Positions 1 to 9,182 of a stretch of DNA of 64,000 nucleotides are shown here, piece after piece. The stretch's first letter is position 1, and every line of letters begins with the position of its first letter. Made by a program: the position numbers and the translations under genes. A model generated the notes under the pieces. The model did no database searches. It was not told where the DNA came from and was given only the letters and a program-made list of their open reading frames with translations. The stretch lies in contig JAYOEU010000004.1 of assembly GCA_038116915.1 (NCBI GenBank), positions 1-64,000 of the forward strand. Direction: 5' to 3'. The stretch comes from JADHLJ01 sp038116915. Lineage in GTDB: Bacteria; Pseudomonadota; Alphaproteobacteria; Thalassobaculales; Thalassobaculaceae.

Positions 1-253
1 CCAGCGGGCCGAGCAACGACAGCATGCATGTGGAGGTTTCGATCGAGCAAGACGTGAAGATAAAGTGGCCGATCACGCTGCCGCCATTGCTTGCGACGAG
101 CGAGGTCACGCCGGTCTTTTCAGCCAGCAAGTCGCGAACTAGGGGCAGAAGATCTTCTGCCGGGAACACCACCGGATAGAGTGCCTTGATCGCGTCCACG
201 TCAGTCGCGTGGCTTTTCCGGATATCGATTCGATCAGTCTTGGATCCAGGCAA
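1..253 (-). CDS. GNAT family N-acetyltransferase, N-terminal part (runs off window)
   Basis: Reading leftward, the frame gives TDRIDIRKSHATDVDAIKAL followed by YPVVFPAEDLLPLVRDLLA and then a stretch ending FTSCSIETS..LSLLGPL at the window edge. This is the usual start of a GNAT acyl-CoA-dependent acetyltransferase: an opening beta strand, a helix that scans the acceptor, then the strand leading to the LGPLAV-type acetyl-CoA region, which lies outside the window. There is no ATG in this frame. The best start I see is a TTG at 253-251, without a convincing ribosome site, so the start is uncertain. The acceptor substrate cannot be told. The family call is fairly safe; the start is not. Confidence 0.6.
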   Translation of the reverse strand, partial: MPGSKTDRIDIRKSHATDVDAIKALYPVVFPAEDLLPLVRDLLAEKTGVTSLVASNGGSVIGHFIFTSCSIETSTCMLSLLGPL

Positions 254-304
254 AGGCCATCTCGGTGCTGTTCGGTCCGTTCGGCGGTTTATTGTAAGCG
301 CTGA

Positions 305-428
305 ATGAGACCCTTCGAGACGCGCACCAAGACGCGCTCCTCAGGATGAGTCAGCAAATTGCTGTTGAGACGCAATTCATTGCTCATCCTGAGGAGCGCG
401 TCTTGGTGCGCGTCTCGAAGGATGTTTT
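305..428. repeat. Palindromic repeat, CCTTCGAGAC family, copy 1
   Basis: A left arm running CTTCGAGACGCGCACCAAG..CTCAGGATGAG is followed after about 30 bases by its exact complement, so the stretch can form a long hairpin. It fills the gap between the GNAT and TPP-enzyme genes. Its termini match copies at about 31327-31436 and 39877-39980. It looks like a small dispersed palindromic element; I see no transposase. Confidence 0.75.
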
Positions 429-454
429 CTCGATTTCGGTGTTTCAACAGTCCC

Positions 455-2107
455 TTACGCCTTCTTCCCCCTTGTCGCCGGCGGGCGGATCAGGTCGAAG
501 GGTTCCGGGAACACGCCCACCGGCACTTCGATGATGGTCGGTCGGTTGGCGGCGAAGCCGGTCTCCAGCGCCTTTTTCAAGCCGTCGGGCGTATCGGTGC
601 GCAAGCCGAGCGCGCCGAAGCTTTCGGCCAGCTTGACGAAGTCGGGATTGGTGAATTGCGAGCCGATGACCCGGTTGTCGTGCAGCTCGCGCTGCATGCG
701 GAGCACGTTGCCGTAGGCGCCGTCGGCGAAGACCACGGCGACCAGATTGATGTTGTGGTGCACCGCGGTGGCGATTTCGCTCATGGTGAACATGAAGCCG
801 CCGTCACCATTGATCGACAGCACCGGCTTGTCGGCATGAGCCACCTTGACGCCGAGCGATGTCGCATAGCCGTAACCGAGGGTGCCCTGATAGCCGGGAG
901 TGACGATATGGCGGGGCTTGTAGACCGGGAAGCCGACCCGCGAGACATAGCCGACCTGGGTGAACTCGTCGACGAACAGGCCGTCCTCGGGCAAGACGTC
1001 GCGCATCGCGCGCAGCCAGGTCATCTGCGGTCCGGCCTTCTCCTCGATCAGCTTGGCGGCCTGGGCCTTGACGCCCTTCATCTCCTCCTCGCGCGAGGAT
1101 CGCTTGATGTTGTGCTTGGCGACCGCGTCGATCAGCAGCGTCGTCGCCTCGGCGGCATCGGCGACGATGCCCACATCCGGACGCATCACCCGGTTGATCT
1201 CGGTCGGGTCGATGTCGATATGCACCACCTTGATGCCGTCATCCATGCCCCAGGTCATGCGCTCGCCCTGCAGGCGCGAGCCGATGGCGATCGCGACGTC
1301 GCAGGTCCGCCACAAGATCGCGCCACCCGGAGTGGTATGGGCGAGATAGTGCCGCTCGTCGAGGGTGCCCCGGCCGTTCTGATAGGCGACGACGGGCGCC
1401 TGGATCATCTCGGCGAGCGCCTTCACCTCGGCGCCGGCATGATAGGCGCCGCTACCGACGAAGATCATCGGCTGTTTGGCGTTGCCGATCAGTTTGGCGG
1501 CCTTCTCGATTGCGTCGGGATCCGGCTCGGGCGGGGAGTCGGCGGGGGTCTGGCCGCGCAGTTCCACCATGGTCTTCTGCCACATCACATCCATCGCCAT
1601 GAACAGGCCGGCCGGACGTGGGCGGCCGGACCGGAGGTTGCGGAAGGCCTCGCTGACGGTTCCGGGCGCCTGGGTCGCATGATCGATGCGGGCGGCGTAT
1701 TTCGTCAGGCCGCGCAGGACCTCCAGCTGGTGCGGGATCTCGTGCAGCATGCCGTGGCCGCGCCCGATCGATCCGGACGGGATCTCGCCGGTGAGCGCCA
1801 GGACCGGGGTGTTGGTGCTGTAGGCAGTGGACAATGCCGCCGTGGTGTTCAACAGGCCGGGGCCGGGGACGACGGCATAGGCGCCGATCTTGCCGGTGGA
1901 GACCGCATAACCGTAGGCCATGTAGGCGGTGCCCTGTTCGTGCCGGGCGTTGACCACCCGTATCGCGTTGCCGGCGTCATGCAGGGCATTGAACATCGGG
2001 TCGAGCTGAATGCCCGGCAGGCCGAAGACGGTATCGATGCCCTCGGCGATGAGCGAGCGGACCAAAGCCTCGCCGCCGGTCAGTTTCTCAGTCGCGCCTC
2101 GCGCCAT
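455..2107 (-). CDS. Thiamine diphosphate-dependent enzyme, acetolactate synthase-like
   Basis: A 550-residue protein with the three-domain layout of the acetolactate synthase/oxalyl-CoA decarboxylase family. The N-terminal pyrimidine-binding domain carries the activating glutamate in RHEQG (E57), a central Rossmann-like domain follows, and the C-terminal pyrophosphate-binding domain starts its motif with GDGGFM near residue 434. The motif ends in ADGAYG rather than the classical NN, as in several non-biosynthetic relatives. No ilvH-type small subunit lies nearby, so a catabolic decarboxylase or carboligase is as likely as branched-chain amino acid synthesis. It lies 53 bases downstream of a CoxL-like gene on the same strand and may be co-transcribed. 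The substrate is unknown. Confidence 0.85.
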   Translation of the reverse strand: MARGATEKLTGGEALVRSLIAEGIDTVFGLPGIQLDPMFNALHDAGNAIRVVNARHEQGTAYMAYGYAVSTGKIGAYAVVPGPGLLNTTAALSTAYSTNTPVLALTGEIPSGSIGRGHGMLHEIPHQLEVLRGLTKYAARIDHATQAPGTVSEAFRNLRSGRPRPAGLFMAMDVMWQKTMVELRGQTPADSPPEPDPDAIEKAAKLIGNAKQPMIFVGSGAYHAGAEVKALAEMIQAPVVAYQNGRGTLDERHYLAHTTPGGAILWRTCDVAIAIGSRLQGERMTWGMDDGIKVVHIDIDPTEINRVMRPDVGIVADAAEATTLLIDAVAKHNIKRSSREEEMKGVKAQAAKLIEEKAGPQMTWLRAMRDVLPEDGLFVDEFTQVGYVSRVGFPVYKPRHIVTPGYQGTLGYGYATSLGVKVAHADKPVLSINGDGGFMFTMSEIATAVHHNINLVAVVFADGAYGNVLRMQRELHDNRVIGSQFTNPDFVKLAESFGALGLRTDTPDGLKKALETGFAANRPTIIEVPVGVFPEPFDLIRPPATRGKKA

Positions 2108-2160
2108 GCTTGGTCTCCTCGGGTTACGGTCTCAATTGAAGTGGAATGGATGCCGGCGGG

Positions 2161-4461
2161 TCAGGCCTTGGACGATTGCACTGCCCGCCAGATTTTCTCC
2201 GCCGTCAGGGGCATGTCGATATGTGATACCCCGAAAGGTGACAGCGCGTCATGCACGGCGTTGCTGATCGGACCGGGGCCGCCGATTGACGAAAGCTCGC
2301 CGACGCCCTTCACGCCGAGCAGGCTGTTCGGGCTGTCGGTCGGCGCCCAGCCGAGGTTGAAGAACGGCAGATCGCCGGCCCGTGGCACGGGATAGTCCAT
2401 CATCGAGCCGGACAGCGGCTGGCCGTGGGCATCGAAAACCATGCCCTCCATCAAGACCTCGCCGACGGCCTGGGCGAGCCCGCCCATAACCTGCCCGGCG
2501 GCGCTTTCGGGGTGAATGATCCGGCCGAGATCGTCAACGCCCGTAAGCCGCGCGACGGTCACCAGTCCGGTATCCGGGTCGACCTCGACCTCGACCACAT
2601 AGGCGCCGTTCGGAAAGGTCGTATGTTTTCCCTCGAAGCTGAGCTCGCCGACGCAGCCCGATGGTTGCTCGGAGCCAACCGGAGTGTCCGTTGTGTCCGG
2701 CAGGCCGGCGACCAGTTCGGCCAACGAAATCGACCGGTCGGTGCCGGCAACCCGCAGGGTTCCGGATTGATATTCGATATCCTGGACCGCCGATTCCAGG
2801 GCTTCTGCCGCCATTGGCCGCGCCGACTCGATCATCGCCAGCGCCGAGCGGTGAGCGGTGTTGGCACTTACCGGCAGAAGGTTGGAGCCGCCGGTGGAGC
2901 CGCCGGTCAGCAGGCTGTCGCTGTCGCCCTGCTCGACGATCACCCGCTCCGGTGCGATGCCGAGGGAGTCCGCGACCACCCGGGCCAGGGTCTCCTGATG
3001 GGCCTGGCCGCTGTCCTGAGCGCTGGTGCGCACCCGGATGGTGCCGTCCGCAAGCGCCTTGACCTGGGTGCGTTCCGCGACCGACCCGCCGGTCGCGTGG
3101 AAATGCACGCCGGCAGCCCGGCCCCGGAGCTTGCCGCGCTTCTCGCTCTCGGCCCGGCGGGCCGCAAAGCCGTTCCAATCCGCCGCCGCCAGCGTCTTTT
3201 CGAGGATGCCCGGGAAGTCTCCGGCATCGATCTCCTCGCCCATCGGGGTGGCGTAGGGAAGTTCGTCCGGCCGGATCAGATTGCGCCGCCTGAGGTCCAC
3301 CGGGTCCAATCCCAACTTGCGGGCCGCATGGTCGATCAGCCGCTCGAGGGTGCCGACGCTCTCCGGCTTGCCGGCGCCCCGGTAAGCGTCGGTCGGCGGG
3401 GCGTTGGTGAACAGGCCCCGGACCCGGTAATGCAGGGCCGGGATGCGATAGTTGTGCCCGAAGGTCCGGCAGGCGCCGCCCGTGAATATCGAAGGCGCCA
3501 CGGCGTTCAGATACGCTCCCAGATCCCCATCGGCATCGACCGTGTAAGCGAGAAAATTTCCATCGCTATCCAGCGCGAGGGTGGCGCGGTCGGTGCGCCC
3601 CCGGCCCTGGGCGTCACAGACGGTGATCTCGGACCGGCTGGCGATCCACTTCACCGGTCGGCCGAGATCGCGCGCCGCGAACAGGCAGAGCACATGCTCC
3701 GGATAGGGCCAGATCTTTACCGCGAAGCTGCCGCCGACATCCTGGGTGAGCACCCGGACCGAACTCTCCTCCACCCCGAGCGCCTCGGCCATCGCCGCGC
3801 GCAGGCCGACGGTGCCCTGGCTGGGCGTGGTCAGGGTGAAGCGTTCCGAATCGGCATCGAACGCGCCGATGGCGCCGCGCGGCTCGACGGGAGCAATCAC
3901 GAGGCGGGGGTGCCGGACCGTCAGATTTATCACATGGGCGGCGCCCTTGATCGCCCGCTCCGCCTCGGCGCCGTTGCCGAGCTGCCAGCGGAAGCTCGTA
4001 TTATCGGGGATGACGTCCCAGACCGCCGGGGGGCTGTCCGCCCCGGCGCTGTCAGTACCGATCACCACCGGCAGCTCCTCGAAATCGGCCTCGATCGCCT
4101 CGGCGCCGGCCAGCGCGGCTTCAGCCGTTTCGGCGACGATGAAGGCCACCGGCTGGCCGGTGTATTTGACCATGTCCCGCGCCAGGACCGGGCGTTCCGG
4201 CTCGATCATCGGCTTGCCGTCGATGCTGGTCACCGCCACCCGGGCCCGCAGGGGACCGATCCGCGCCTCATCGAGATCTGCCTGGGTATAGATGGCGAGA
4301 ACTCCGGGCAATGCGCGCGCCGCGGCGGTTTCGATGGATTGAATCCGGCCATGGGCGATCGGCGCGCGGTACACCGCCGCATGGGTCACCGCGGCGGGCA
4401 GCAGATCGTCGACAAAACATCCCCGACCCGTCAGCAGACGGGCATCTTCTCGCCTGGGCAT
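2161..4461 (-). CDS. Xanthine dehydrogenase family, molybdopterin-binding large subunit (CoxL-like)
   Basis: A 766-residue homologue of the molybdenum subunit of aldehyde/xanthine/CO dehydrogenases. The N-terminal a/b-hammerhead domain covers roughly residues 1-130, and the two molybdopterin-binding halves follow. The substrate loop reads AYRGAG at 359-364, not the AYXCSFR of true CO dehydrogenase, so this is a form II hydroxylase. The catalytic glutamate is present in GVKGVGE (E722). The FeS (CoxS) and FAD (CoxM) subunits are not in this window, so its electron route is unclear. It is followed by the TPP enzyme. The start at 4461 gives MPRREDARLLTG, the usual N terminus for this family. Confidence 0.85.
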   Translation of the reverse strand: MPRREDARLLTGRGCFVDDLLPAAVTHAAVYRAPIAHGRIQSIETAAARALPGVLAIYTQADLDEARIGPLRARVAVTSIDGKPMIEPERPVLARDMVKYTGQPVAFIVAETAEAALAGAEAIEADFEELPVVIGTDSAGADSPPAVWDVIPDNTSFRWQLGNGAEAERAIKGAAHVINLTVRHPRLVIAPVEPRGAIGAFDADSERFTLTTPSQGTVGLRAAMAEALGVEESSVRVLTQDVGGSFAVKIWPYPEHVLCLFAARDLGRPVKWIASRSEITVCDAQGRGRTDRATLALDSDGNFLAYTVDADGDLGAYLNAVAPSIFTGGACRTFGHNYRIPALHYRVRGLFTNAPPTDAYRGAGKPESVGTLERLIDHAARKLGLDPVDLRRRNLIRPDELPYATPMGEEIDAGDFPGILEKTLAAADWNGFAARRAESEKRGKLRGRAAGVHFHATGGSVAERTQVKALADGTIRVRTSAQDSGQAHQETLARVVADSLGIAPERVIVEQGDSDSLLTGGSTGGSNLLPVSANTAHRSALAMIESARPMAAEALESAVQDIEYQSGTLRVAGTDRSISLAELVAGLPDTTDTPVGSEQPSGCVGELSFEGKHTTFPNGAYVVEVEVDPDTGLVTVARLTGVDDLGRIIHPESAAGQVMGGLAQAVGEVLMEGMVFDAHGQPLSGSMMDYPVPRAGDLPFFNLGWAPTDSPNSLLGVKGVGELSSIGGPGPISNAVHDALSPFGVSHIDMPLTAEKIWRAVQSSKA

Positions 4462-4535
4462 GGTGAACGCGCCGTTACTATCGGAAGGTTGCCAAAAAAA
4501 TACAGTGACACGGAGAAGCGTGCGGTTTCCAGTGC

Positions 4536-4563
4536 TTATTGGCGGAGTGTTTTGCTATATGAT
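4536..4563 (+). promoter_or_regulatory. Candidate sigma-70 promoter for the interrupted coiled-coil gene
   Basis: TTATTG at 4536-4541 and TATGAT at 4558-4563 are 16 bases apart in an AT-rich patch ahead of the gene at 4607. The -10 is good and the -35 is weak. Confidence 0.4.
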
Positions 4564-4606
4564 AAAGCGGATTGGGTTTGGAAGCGGCTAGGGCCGTCGT
4601 GGAAAG

Positions 4607-5350
4607 ATGAGCGAAACCAACGAAACAGTCGCGAATACCAGCGGGCTGCCGAAAGAGATTCGGGCCATGCAGGATCGCGCCAATGAGTCGGCGGATCTGG
4701 TTGAGCGTCTACGCAGCTTTTCCGTCCTGATATCGGCGGCCAATGGTCTGATCACGCGGATCAAGCGGATCACCCGGGAGCATGAGAAAAATCTCAAGCA
4801 GGTTTAGGCCGAGATTGAATTTCTGTCCCGTCACAAGGCCAAGGAGGATATGGCGTTCCGGGCTCTGCGGAACACCTACAGCGCGCCCGAAAAGGCCATG
4901 GAAACATTCAATGATCTCTGCCGGACCTACACGCATGAATATGTGATGGAGGTCGTGAGGCTCGGCAGCTACCGCCTCGGCCCCGTTATCGGCATGAACC
5001 TGCTGGGCATGCGCATGGCCGGCCGGAACGAAGCCGACTCAAACTATGAGCGCGCGGTGGTTCCCGCGCTTGCCAACATCGTCGAGGACCAGCGCGGCTA
5101 TCTCGAACTCAAGGGGACAAGCCTCGAGACCGAGCATGAGGAAGTGCTGAAGTTCGTCTCCACCATCGCCGATCAGCGTCTGACACTCGAGGCCGCGGTG
5201 CGCGACTATGAGCGTGGGCGCAAGGACGCGGCGGTGTCCATGCAGGCGCGCGACATCAAGCGCCTGGATGCCGACGAGTTTAAAACCCGGTTGGCCCTGC
5301 TGCCGCAAAAGCAGCGCGAGGCTGAAATAAACGCGATGCGCGAAAAGTAA
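4607..5350 (+). pseudogene. Coiled-coil hypothetical protein interrupted by an in-frame TAG
   Basis: The frame opens at an ATG at 4607 behind GGAAAG and runs 66 codons to a TAG at 4805-4807. It then continues without another stop to 5350, for 247 codons in all if the TAG is bridged. The residues around the TAG (REHEKNLKQV / AEIEFLSRHKAKED) form one uninterrupted charged helical pattern, so this is most easily read as one gene with a CAG-to-TAG change. A second ATG at 4850 follows AAGGAGG, but only two bases separate them, so independent restart is possible but poor. The downstream part is a rich, mostly helical sequence of about 166 residues. I do not recognise the family. Alternatives are a sequencing error, two coupled genes, or amber readthrough. 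Confidence 0.6.
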
Positions 5351-5351
5351 A

Positions 5352-5363
5352 AGCCGGCCGGCT
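5352..5363. terminator. Short palindrome between convergent genes, possible bidirectional terminator
   Basis: AGCCGGCCGGCT is a perfect palindrome flanked by AAAA on the left and ATTT on the right. It lies exactly where two convergent genes end. Confidence 0.4.
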
Positions 5364-5715
5364 ATTTCTCCGGATGCAGCATCAGGCCTGGCGGCACGGA
5401 AACCGGTAGCCCGAGCAGCAAAAAGGACAAGGTCTTGCCGTGCTGATCGATATTCAGCGCCGCGTTGACCCCGCCTTCCAAGGCATCATCGATCACGAAA
5501 TTGAGTGCCGGCAGATTCGGCAGCTCGTACCGGGTGACCTTGGTCGCGCCCTTGTGCGAAAACAGCGCCAGCACCCGCGCCTCGGTTATCTGCTCCAGCA
5601 GAAACGGATAGGCGTCGGCCTTGTAGGGAATCAGGCTGATATTCGAGCGATTGCCCTTGTCGCCGGCCCGGGCGTGGGCGACCTCATGCAGACGGGTTTC
5701 GCGCAGGTCGCTCAC
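5362..5715 (-). CDS. AtuA-associated small protein (ferredoxin-like fold, AtuA C-terminal-type domain)
   Basis: A 117-residue protein with the pattern HARAGDKGNRSNISLI near the N terminus and ALNFVIDDALEGG in the second half. This is typical of the small domain that accompanies, or is fused to the C terminus of, AtuA/DUF1446 proteins. The start is GTG, which overlaps the stop of the upstream atuA-like gene as GTGA, so the two are translationally coupled and probably work together. The family is linked to acyclic terpene and related acyl-CoA catabolism in Pseudomonas; the biochemical role is not settled. Confidence 0.8.
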   Translation of the reverse strand: MSDLRETRLHEVAHARAGDKGNRSNISLIPYKADAYPFLLEQITEARVLALFSHKGATKVTRYELPNLPALNFVIDDALEGGVNAALNIDQHGKTLSFLLLGLPVSVPPGLMLHPEK

Positions 5716-7088
5716 GCCGATGTCTCCAGCATGCTGATCCGGGGCGAGACCACGTTGCGGTCAACGAGGATCGAGGCGGTCTGCACCTGATCAGTCAGAT
5801 GCTGGCGGAACCCGCCTCCGGCGGCCGGTCCGCTGCAATAGAGGCTCAGCATCTCCTGATTGATGCGTTCGATCACGTCCTTATCGTGGCCGCGCGAGGC
5901 CACCCGGATCCGATAGTCGCCGTCATCGGGCCAGACCCCTTGCCGCGACGCGCCGCCGCCGTCGCCGTCATGGACGCTGACCGTTCCGAGGATATCGAAA
6001 CGCACCGGGCAATTGGTGCCGATATCCCGGCACCGCTGCTTCAGAACATCGACGGCGAGTTGCGCGCGTTTCAACGCATTCGGTCCGGCGTAGCTCATCT
6101 CTGCCTCGCCCATCCAGCCGCCGTCGATACTGACCGTCGCCTTCAGAGTCTGGGGACGCGGCTTGCCGCGCGCGCCGCTGAGCCGGACCCGGTCCGGGCC
6201 GACCTCATCGACCTTGACCTGGGTGATGTCGAGGATCACGTCGGCGGTGAAATAGTTCGCCGGGTCGTGAATCTCGTAGAGCAACTGCTCCTTCACCGTC
6301 TGTGCCGAAACCAGACCGCCGGTATCGTCGGCCTTGGTGACGATCAGCGAGCCGTCCTCCTCGACCTCGGCGATGGGAAAGCCTACCCGCGCGAGATCGG
6401 GAACGTCCTTGTAGCCGGGATCGGCGAAATAGGCGCCGGTCACCTGGCCGCCGCATTCCAGCAAATGGCCGGCCATGGTTCCGGCGGCGAGCCGCTGCCA
6501 ATCGTCCTCGGCCCAGCCGAATTCATGCACCAGGGGGCCCAGAACCAGGGCCGGGTCCGTGCAGCGGCCAACGACCACCACATCCGCGCCCTCGGCCAGC
6601 GCCTGGGCGATCGGACGGGCGCCGAGATAGGCATTGGCGGCGACCACCTCGTTGTCGCCGATCTCCAACCCCTCGATGGTGGGAATGACGCGGATCTCAT
6701 CCTCCGAGAGCACCCGCAACAGATCGTCGCCTTCGACGATGGCGATCTTCAGGGACGAACACCCCATCTCGCGCGCGATCTCGGCGATCTTGCGGGCGCC
6801 GCCGGCGGGGTTGGCGGCGCCGAAATTCGAGACGATCCGAATTCCGGCGTCATGACAGCTTTTCAGGATCGGGCGGATATAGGCTTCCAGGAACGGCGAG
6901 TAGCCGTGTTCCGGATCCTTGCGGCGATGCTTCTGGGCGAGCGCCAGGGTTCGCTCCGCCAGGGTCTCGAAGATCAGATAGCGGGGGCCGTCGCGTTTGG
7001 CCAAGGTCGCGACCACCGGTATCGACGCATCCACGCGATCACCGGAGAACCCGGCGCCGCAGCCGATATGAACGACTTTCCCGCTCAT
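5712..7088 (-). CDS. Acyclic terpene utilization AtuA family protein (DUF1446)
   Basis: A 458-residue protein beginning MSGKVVHIGCGAGFSGDR, with GRCTDPALVLGPL and NFGAANPAGGARKIAE segments characteristic of the AtuA/DUF1446 family. The start at 7088 is preferred over the longer frame because GGGAGG lies seven bases upstream of it. The gene is 28 bases behind the flavin reductase and overlaps the small AtuA-associated gene, giving a three-gene leftward operon. AtuA is needed for citronellol/geranol use in pseudomonads, but this family is much wider than terpene degraders. No atuC/atuF carboxylase is present here, so the substrate may differ. Confidence 0.85.
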   Translation of the reverse strand: MSGKVVHIGCGAGFSGDRVDASIPVVATLAKRDGPRYLIFETLAERTLALAQKHRRKDPEHGYSPFLEAYIRPILKSCHDAGIRIVSNFGAANPAGGARKIAEIAREMGCSSLKIAIVEGDDLLRVLSEDEIRVIPTIEGLEIGDNEVVAANAYLGARPIAQALAEGADVVVVGRCTDPALVLGPLVHEFGWAEDDWQRLAAGTMAGHLLECGGQVTGAYFADPGYKDVPDLARVGFPIAEVEEDGSLIVTKADDTGGLVSAQTVKEQLLYEIHDPANYFTADVILDITQVKVDEVGPDRVRLSGARGKPRPQTLKATVSIDGGWMGEAEMSYAGPNALKRAQLAVDVLKQRCRDIGTNCPVRFDILGTVSVHDGDGGGASRQGVWPDDGDYRIRVASRGHDKDVIERINQEMLSLYCSGPAAGGGFRQHLTDQVQTASILVDRNVVSPRISMLETSA

Positions 7089-7116
7089 CTGGGACCTCCC
7101 TCGAGAATTTTCGTCC

Positions 7117-7770
7117 TCACTCCGCCGCGGTTGCCTTCGCCTCTCCATAAGGCTCGTCCGGGCGGTCCATGGCATAGACCTCGGTGACCGTGGTGTAGTC
7201 CATGTAGCCGAGACGGGCGACCGGCTGATAGAGCGTCACGTCGACCAGGCCGTCGCGGATGATCGCCTCGTCCACATGCACGCCGACGACCTGGCCGAAG
7301 ATGACCCAGTTCTCGGTGCCGCGCCGGGAACTCGGCATCTGGACACTTTGCAGATACCTGCATTCCAGGCTCACCGGCGCGCCTTTCACCCGAAGCGGCT
7401 TCACAAGCGTCGAGGCCAGGCCCTCAAGGCCGGCGCCGGGCATCTCATCCTCGCCGTAGGGCAAATGGATGGAGGTATGGTTCATCGCCTCGCGCTGGGC
7501 GTGGCTGACGATGGAGCATACGAACTCGCCGGTCTTTTCGGCGTTGATCTGGCTGTCCTTCTTGCCGCCGTGGTTCGGGTGGGCGCCCGAGGCGAACATC
7601 ACACAGGGCGGATCGCCGGCAACGCCGTTGAAGAAGCTGTAGGGCGCGAGATTGCTCACCCCGGCTTCGTTGACCGTGGAAATCCAGCCGATCGGGCGTG
7701 GAGAAACGAAGGCCTTGAAGGGATCGTGACGGAAGCCGTGCTGCCGGTGGGTGCCGATCTCGTAGAACAT
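7117..7770 (-). CDS. Flavin reductase family protein (FMN-binding split barrel)
   Basis: A 217-residue protein of the DIM6/NTAB flavin reductase family. The FMN-binding signature is visible as SPRPIGWISTVNEAGVSNLA followed by PYSFFNGVAGDPP. The start MFYEIGTHRQHGF at 7770 is chosen because GGAGAAGAAG lies directly upstream; a longer frame to 7842 has no such support. It is the first gene of the operon with the AtuA-like proteins, suggesting it supplies reduced flavin or acts as an oxidoreductase in the same breakdown route. The partner monooxygenase is not visible nearby. Confidence 0.82.
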   Translation of the reverse strand: MFYEIGTHRQHGFRHDPFKAFVSPRPIGWISTVNEAGVSNLAPYSFFNGVAGDPPCVMFASGAHPNHGGKKDSQINAEKTGEFVCSIVSHAQREAMNHTSIHLPYGEDEMPGAGLEGLASTLVKPLRVKGAPVSLECRYLQSVQMPSSRRGTENWVIFGQVVGVHVDEAIIRDGLVDVTLYQPVARLGYMDYTTVTEVYAMDRPDEPYGEAKATAAE

Positions 7771-7928
7771 CTTCTTCTCCAAATGAAATGGCGGGATTTT
7801 CAACCCTGCTTCTCCGATCGCACACGGCGGGCGAGTTGGCAAGTCGCGGGCCGGCGATGGATGTGTTTCAGCGAACTGTCGGATATGATCGCCGGGTTGC
7901 CTGTATTGGACGTTGGAGACGCGATCGC

Positions 7929-9182
7929 ATGATCGACACGCCCGAGGATCTGGATCGGCTGGCCAAGGATCTGCAAGCCGAAATGGCGAAGCCGGAGACC
8001 CTGCAGAAGCTGTTTGCCCTCGTCGCGCCTCATCTTGTCCCAGGGGGGCGCAATCTCGTCTATATCCTCGCCCAGGTGGAGCGGATCGGCCATCTGGCGA
8101 TGGAGTTGTTTTTTCTCAACACGCTTTATGGCGCCGATCATGACCGCATCATCGTGCTGACCGGCCCGACGGACCGCCCGGGGGTCAATCCGGCGGTCTT
8201 CGACATCACCGGGCCGGGTTTCGCCCATGTCGAGACCGATGATCCGCTCTTGCCGCTGCTCGGCTTTCTTGAGGGTGGGATGCTGGACATGAACGTCCTG
8301 CGCATGCTGCTGATCGAGCCGCAGCGCCTGACCCGCGATTTCGGGCGCGCGGTGACCGCCGGCGCTCCTCTGCTGCACTTTTCGTTGCCTGACGCAATGC
8401 GCCAGCGGGGCGATGACTGGATGCGTGCGCGCGGCATTGATCCGGACGAGCCTTTCGTTCTGTTGCATGTGCGCGACGCCAGCTATCTGCCGGAAAAGGC
8501 GCATCACCTGTTCCGCTGTGCCGATATCGCGAACTACGGCTTGGCGATCGACCGGCTGGTGGAAAGCGGTTATCGGGTCTTCCGTCTCGGCGATGCGTCC
8601 AGTCCGCCGCTCTCGCATCCGTCAGGCCGGGTTGTCGATGTGCCGCATGCGCCGGATTATGACCCGTATCTCGATGTGTATCTGTCCGCGTGCTGCCGCT
8701 TCGCGGTGAACCAGGCCTCGGGGCCCGAGGCTCTCGTTCGGGCCTTCGGGCGCCCGGCCCTGACGGTCAATCTGATGCTGGAGCATCTGCGGTTGCCCTT
8801 GGCGGGCGACTTGCTGTTCTTCAAGCACATCCGCCGCTCCGCGGGCGGGCATGAGCTGTCCTATCCCGAACTGCTGGAGAGGGGTTCGCCCGGCTTCCTG
8901 ACCAGTGAAGCCTTCGAAAAAGCAGGGTTGGTGGTCGTCGAGAACAGTCCGGAGGAACTCGAAGCCTCGGTGATGGAGATGATCGAACATGTCGAGGGCC
9001 GCGCGGTGCACGGCGCAACCGACGGGCAGGAGCGGTTCCTGGCGTTGGGCAGGGAATACGAGGCGCGGATCGTCAAGGACCCCGACATCATCGCCAAGAC
9101 CGAGGATTTTTACGCCTACGCGCATTCCTTCGGCCGGATCTCCAGCGCCTTTCTGGAGATGAATCCCGGATTTTTGGAGTAG
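7929..9182 (+). CDS. TIGR04372 family glycosyltransferase
   Basis: A 417-residue protein whose centre reads PFVLLHVRDASYLPEKAHH followed by CADIANYGLAIDRLVESGY and a VFRLGD step. This is the hallmark of the TIGR04372 family of putative glycosyltransferases, often found with surface polysaccharide or sialic-acid-type loci. The start at 7929 (MIDTPEDLDRL) has GGAG nine bases upstream; the frame extends further but the extra residues look like non-coding translation. It stands alone, divergent from the flavin reductase, so its acceptor cannot be inferred. Its stop codon sits at the left edge of a duplicated 3' region. Confidence 0.75.
   Translation: MIDTPEDLDRLAKDLQAEMAKPETLQKLFALVAPHLVPGGRNLVYILAQVERIGHLAMELFFLNTLYGADHDRIIVLTGPTDRPGVNPAVFDITGPGFAHVETDDPLLPLLGFLEGGMLDMNVLRMLLIEPQRLTRDFGRAVTAGAPLLHFSLPDAMRQRGDDWMRARGIDPDEPFVLLHVRDASYLPEKAHHLFRCADIANYGLAIDRLVESGYRVFRLGDASSPPLSHPSGRVVDVPHAPDYDPYLDVYLSACCRFAVNQASGPEALVRAFGRPALTVNLMLEHLRLPLAGDLLFFKHIRRSAGGHELSYPELLERGSPGFLTSEAFEKAGLVVVENSPEELEASVMEMIEHVEGRAVHGATDGQERFLALGREYEARIVKDPDIIAKTEDFYAYAHSFGRISSAFLEMNPGFLE

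Noticed and set aside
359..2395. 678-codon open frame opposite the TPP enzyme
   Set aside because: It is antisense to a clear gene and its translation is rich in Arg, Gly and His with no recognisable domain. GC-rich coding commonly opens the opposite strand.
2425..4686. 753-codon open frame opposite the CoxL-like gene
   Set aside because: Same pattern: an antisense shadow with low-complexity residues, no start signal and no family resemblance.
4805..4807. UAG read as pyrrolysine
   Set aside because: No pyrrolysine genes or methylamine methyltransferase context is visible. The protein is a coiled coil without an active site, and a point mutation is simpler.
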